A DNA stretch of 64,000 nucleotides from contig KB445797.1 in assembly GCA_000320605.2 (NCBI GenBank), positions 205,976-269,975 of the forward strand. The letters are read 5' to 3'. Made by a program: the position numbers and the translations under genes. The stretch comes from Gelatoporia subvermispora B (taxonomy: Eukaryota > Basidiomycota > Agaricomycetes > Polyporales > Gelatoporiaceae). Numbering within the stretch: position 1 is the first letter of the stretch; each line of letters starts with the position of its first letter. Below the pieces are notes generated by a model. The model was not told the origin of the DNA, ran no database searches, and saw only the letters and a list, made by a program, of their open reading frames with translations. Below are positions 61,076 to 64,000 of this stretch, in pieces.

Positions 61076-63716
61076 TTAGCTCCTGTCAAGCGCAGCAAAC
61101 TCCGCCGTAAACTCATCCATCGCATCCAGGGTCTGCACCAGATGCTTGAACCCAAGCTTCTCGTTCTTGCTGGCCGCGATTGACGTCGCCGTGCGCGTCG
61201 CGTTCTTGATCTGGCGGCCGTTGACCTCGCGGCCGGCGAGCGCGGCGAGCTGCTCCTCGCTGATGTCGCGCCCGATCTGCGCGCCGACCTTCTGGAGGAA
61301 CGCGCGCCAGACCTGCGCCTTCGCGGACGTGGTCAGCTCGCGGAAGTGCAGCGCGACGTGGATCCGCGAGAGGAACGCCTCGTCGAACGTCTTCACGCGG
61401 TTCGTCGTCATGAAGAGCACGCCGCGGTAGTACTCGACGTGGCGCAGGCTGTGCAATCATGCGCGTCAGGCTCTGTTTCCTTGGGGGTAGTGACGGTGAC
61501 TTACAAGACAGCGACCATGGCGTTGCGCTCGAGGTCATGCAGGGAACGTTGCTCCAGGAAGACATCCGCCTACAGTCCTCGTCAAACCTCAGCTCTAGGT
61601 GAAAGGGACGCTAAACATACCTCGTCAATGAGGACGATCGCCTTCCATCCAGTCGCAATATCAAACACACGCTGCAGCGCCGCATCGAGCGCAGTAGCCG
61701 TCGTGCCAAGCTCTCCTGCACCAACAACGTACAGCGGGCGCCTAACGTGCTCACTTGTCGCCTCCGCCGAGAGCGTCTTTCCAACGCCCGGCGGGCCATA
61801 CAAGTTGATGACCAATCCGTGGCCCTTGCCCTGGATGAAGTCGTCGAAGCCAATGTCTGAATGATGTGCCTCGACCAAGGACTGCAGGAGCGCCTTGCGG
61901 CCGGGCGGGAGCACGAGGTTAGCGAACGCTTCGTCGTTCCATGCGATGGGCTGCACGTGCTCTACGTTGAACTCGACTGTAGCGCGTCGCGTGAGCGGCA
62001 TATAAGATTAAAAACCGTGGAAGATACGCACACCACATCTTGTCGGAGAAGCTAAACCCATAGACGATCGGCGAAGCGAGCATGAGCTCGTCCTCTGTGA
62101 GCACCGTCTCTGCAGGCTGTTGAGGCGGGGGCCTGGACCTCATAGTCGGGATGTTCATGTTGAATTGTTGCTGGTCTAATGGAGCCCATGTGAGAAAACA
62201 TCCATGGTTCTTGATGGTAGAACGCACTCAGTTGAGGAAGCACAGGCGGCGGGGGACACCCGTCATCGTAGTTGTCTTGCCACGCATTGTTGTTGTTCTG
62301 GGCCATCACGATCGGTAACGAGTACGTCGGGTTCAGCCTCCGGAAATTCCCTAGAATCATCCAAATGTCAGCAAAAACGAGGAGAGGACGCTTGTAAGCC
62401 TCACCTCTGTCAACCATAATGCGAGAGTTGACCTATAGGCAGGACAGGATGTTAGACATGACCGGGACAAACTACTTTGACAACATACCTCGAAGCGCAT
62501 GATCTTCTTCCCGAGCCCTACGAGACCCGCCGTGTTGTTCGAGATGGACTGGGTCGCGATCGCATTGTACTGCATATGGTGCGCGCCCTTCAGCGCCAAC
62601 CACTTGCGACCGCGACGAAGTAGCGTCTCCCTCAGCTCAGTCGCAGCAGGATGGTATTGGATCGGGTAAGTCTCCAGTGTGGAGATCTTCACCGTGTCCG
62701 CGAACGGGAACAGAAGCATCCTGTGCTGGACGCGCCCAAACGCCTGCTGGACGGTGTCCGCCTGCATATCCACGTCAGCCATGCCTGCCGGGCTGCCCCA
62801 GCCGTCGTTGGTGGTGTTCGACATGCCCGGATCGGCCGCATCGACGCTCTCGCACACGAGGTTGTAGAACGTCGGCGACTTGCTGACCGAGATGAGCTGC
62901 ACGGCGCGCGGCTCGCCCGTCGTCGGGCACTCGGTGACGAGGATCGAGCGCGGGACGAGGAGCGCGTAGAGCAGGTCGTACGTGATCTCGCCGTTCGCGG
63001 TGAGGTTCGCGATCCGCGCGAGCGTCCCGGCGTAGTCCGTGCGGATGTAGTCGATGAGGACGCCGACGGTGGAGAGCACATGGCCCTCCTCTTCGGTGCG
63101 GTCGCGCTTCCCCGCGAGCGTCTTCTGGTACTCCTCGAACTGCGGGAGGAACGTGATGAAGAGCTCCGGGCGAATCTGTGGAGGGCTTGTGAGCACACAG
63201 AATAGCACACGACGTGGTTCGGGACGTTACCTCGAGCGGCTCGGCGGTCCACGAGATGCCCTCGACGTGCTGCATCACGGTCTTGCACGCGGTGCGCAAG
63301 TACGGGCTCTTGATGACGAGGTGGAACGTCGGCTCTGCGTGCGGGTTGCTGTCCTTCTCCGACTGGCGTGGCATTTTGCGGACGACGACGAAGCAGTAGC
63401 CCTGCCAGGGATCCGTCGTGTTCGTCGCGGCGGCAGCATACGGGTGGTTCGCCTCCGGTGTGGCCTTGGAGCTCGTGTTCCTGTACCGCCACGTCTTGTA
63501 CCATCCGCTGTAGTAGTGGTCGACGCGCTTGACCTTGAGGGTGGGCGCGGGGAGAGGCGCCGGCGGGGCGACGAGCGCGGCCGTGCTGGAGCCGTTCGCG
63601 CCACTGCGAATGCTGCTCGTCTCGTCAATGTCCGACGGCGCAGGCCATCTCTTCTTCTCCGAAAACGGAGGGTGAGACGACTTGTTGCGCGACTTGATGG
63701 AGAGGAAACGGTTCAT
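61076..63716 (-). CDS. Fungal AAA+ ATPase (DUF7025-like N-terminal part plus AAA core)
   Basis: A multi-exon gene. Exon 1 is 63231..63716 (start MNRFLSIKSRNKSS), exon 2 is 62489..63175 (IRPELFITFLPQFEEYQKTL..., SPTFYNLVCESVDAA), and short exons lie at 62405..62432, 62244..62350 and about 62034..62170 (ending DELMLASPIVYGFSFSDKMW). The ATPase exons are about 61625..61985 (VEFNVEHVQPIAWNDEAF, Walker A GPPGVGKT, Walker B AIVLIDE), a short exon ADVFLEQRSLHDLERNAMVAV, and 61076..61451 (LRHVEYYRGVLFMTTNRVKT, FDEAFLSRIHVALHF). The last exon has the sensor-1 Asn and a likely arginine finger in LSRIH, then the lid ending AALDRS. The order fits the common fungal AAA family with an N-terminal DUF7025-type region, for which no substrate is established to my knowledge. 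GC-rich and intact, unlike the duplicated DNA to its left. Confidence 0.88.
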
Positions 63717-64000
63717 GCTCGGACGCTGGGACGACGGGGGCGAGACAGAACTGGGCTCTCACTGTCTGCAATTTCCGGGGAATTTATGTGTCCTGCGGCC
63801 CTTCCGGAAGACGCCTCATTGTCGTGAGGGCTGTCGGGCGAGACTGGGTCGTCGTCTGTTCCGCATACAGGTATCTGGAATGGAAGCACGCTGTCGGGGC
63901 GATGGGAAACGATGATACCATTCGAGGGTAAGAACCAGATATGAGTCGAGCATGAACGCCTCGAGAGCGGTAATAGCGACCGGGAAGCACGCCCTGCAGA
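63717..64000. other. Upstream region of the AAA gene
   Basis: 284 bases to the window edge, probably promoter and 5' UTR. A TATA element is not evident. No further gene start can be judged. Confidence 0.4.

Noticed and set aside
62651..63205. 184-codon plus-strand ORF opposite the AAA gene
   Set aside because: Antisense shadow of exon 2 of the AAA gene, rich in Arg and Glu as expected from its codon bias.
63054..63827. 257-codon plus-strand ORF at the right end
   Set aside because: Antisense shadow of exons 1 and 2 of the AAA gene.

Overview
The window looks like nuclear DNA of a filamentous basidiomycete, most likely an agaricomycete (polypore-like). Genes are split by short introns of about 48-60 bases with GT...AG ends, GC content is moderate to high, there are no operons or ribosome binding sites, and the proteins seen (NACHT STAND ATPases without repeat domains, a BTB protein with a long Ser/Pro-rich arm, a fungal AAA ATPase) are families typical of mushroom-forming fungi. 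I saw no tRNA, rRNA, CRISPR or intact transposon gene.

The main content is a cluster of eight NLR-like STAND genes. Six lie on the minus strand with start codons at about 2.6, 10.5, 18.3, 28.9, 36.0 and 44.6 kb, spaced 7-10 kb apart. A seventh (50.8-53.0 kb) is on the plus strand and an eighth (54.6-57.2 kb) on the minus strand. All share one plan: a short basic N-terminal exon, an alpha-helical N-terminal domain spread over several small exons, one large exon with the NACHT NTPase and its helical/winged-helix-like part, then an intron and a small last exon coding a conserved tail of about 60 residues. None has WD40, ankyrin or TPR repeats. Members are in different states: genes 3, 4 and 5 look intact; genes 1, 2 and 8 have stop codons inside the tail exon; gene 6 has lost key Walker A and Walker B residues; gene 7 has an altered Walker B and no clear 5' end; an orphan N-terminal fragment lies at 49 kb in the opposite orientation to gene 7.

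Between the NLR-like genes lie several low-copy repeats. R-B (about 1 kb, four copies) abuts the 3' ends of genes 2, 3, 4 and 6. R-D (about 0.4 kb) has five copies. R-A (about 0.9-1.5 kb) has two. They suggest the cluster grew by segmental duplication. A BTB/POZ gene (57.9-60.3 kb) has a frameshifted full-length pseudogene copy (29.6-31.9 kb) and a 5' remnant whose start codon is lost (44.9-45.1 kb).

The right end holds an AAA+ ATPase gene of the fungal AAA/DUF7025-like type (61.1-63.7 kb). Four of the 5' ends (genes 3, 4, 6 and the orphan fragment) share a promoter block with a 13-base palindromic site 73-77 bases before the ATG. Taken together this looks like an expanding and decaying locus of fungal innate-immunity or incompatibility type receptors. 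That role is inferred from the family, not shown by the sequence.
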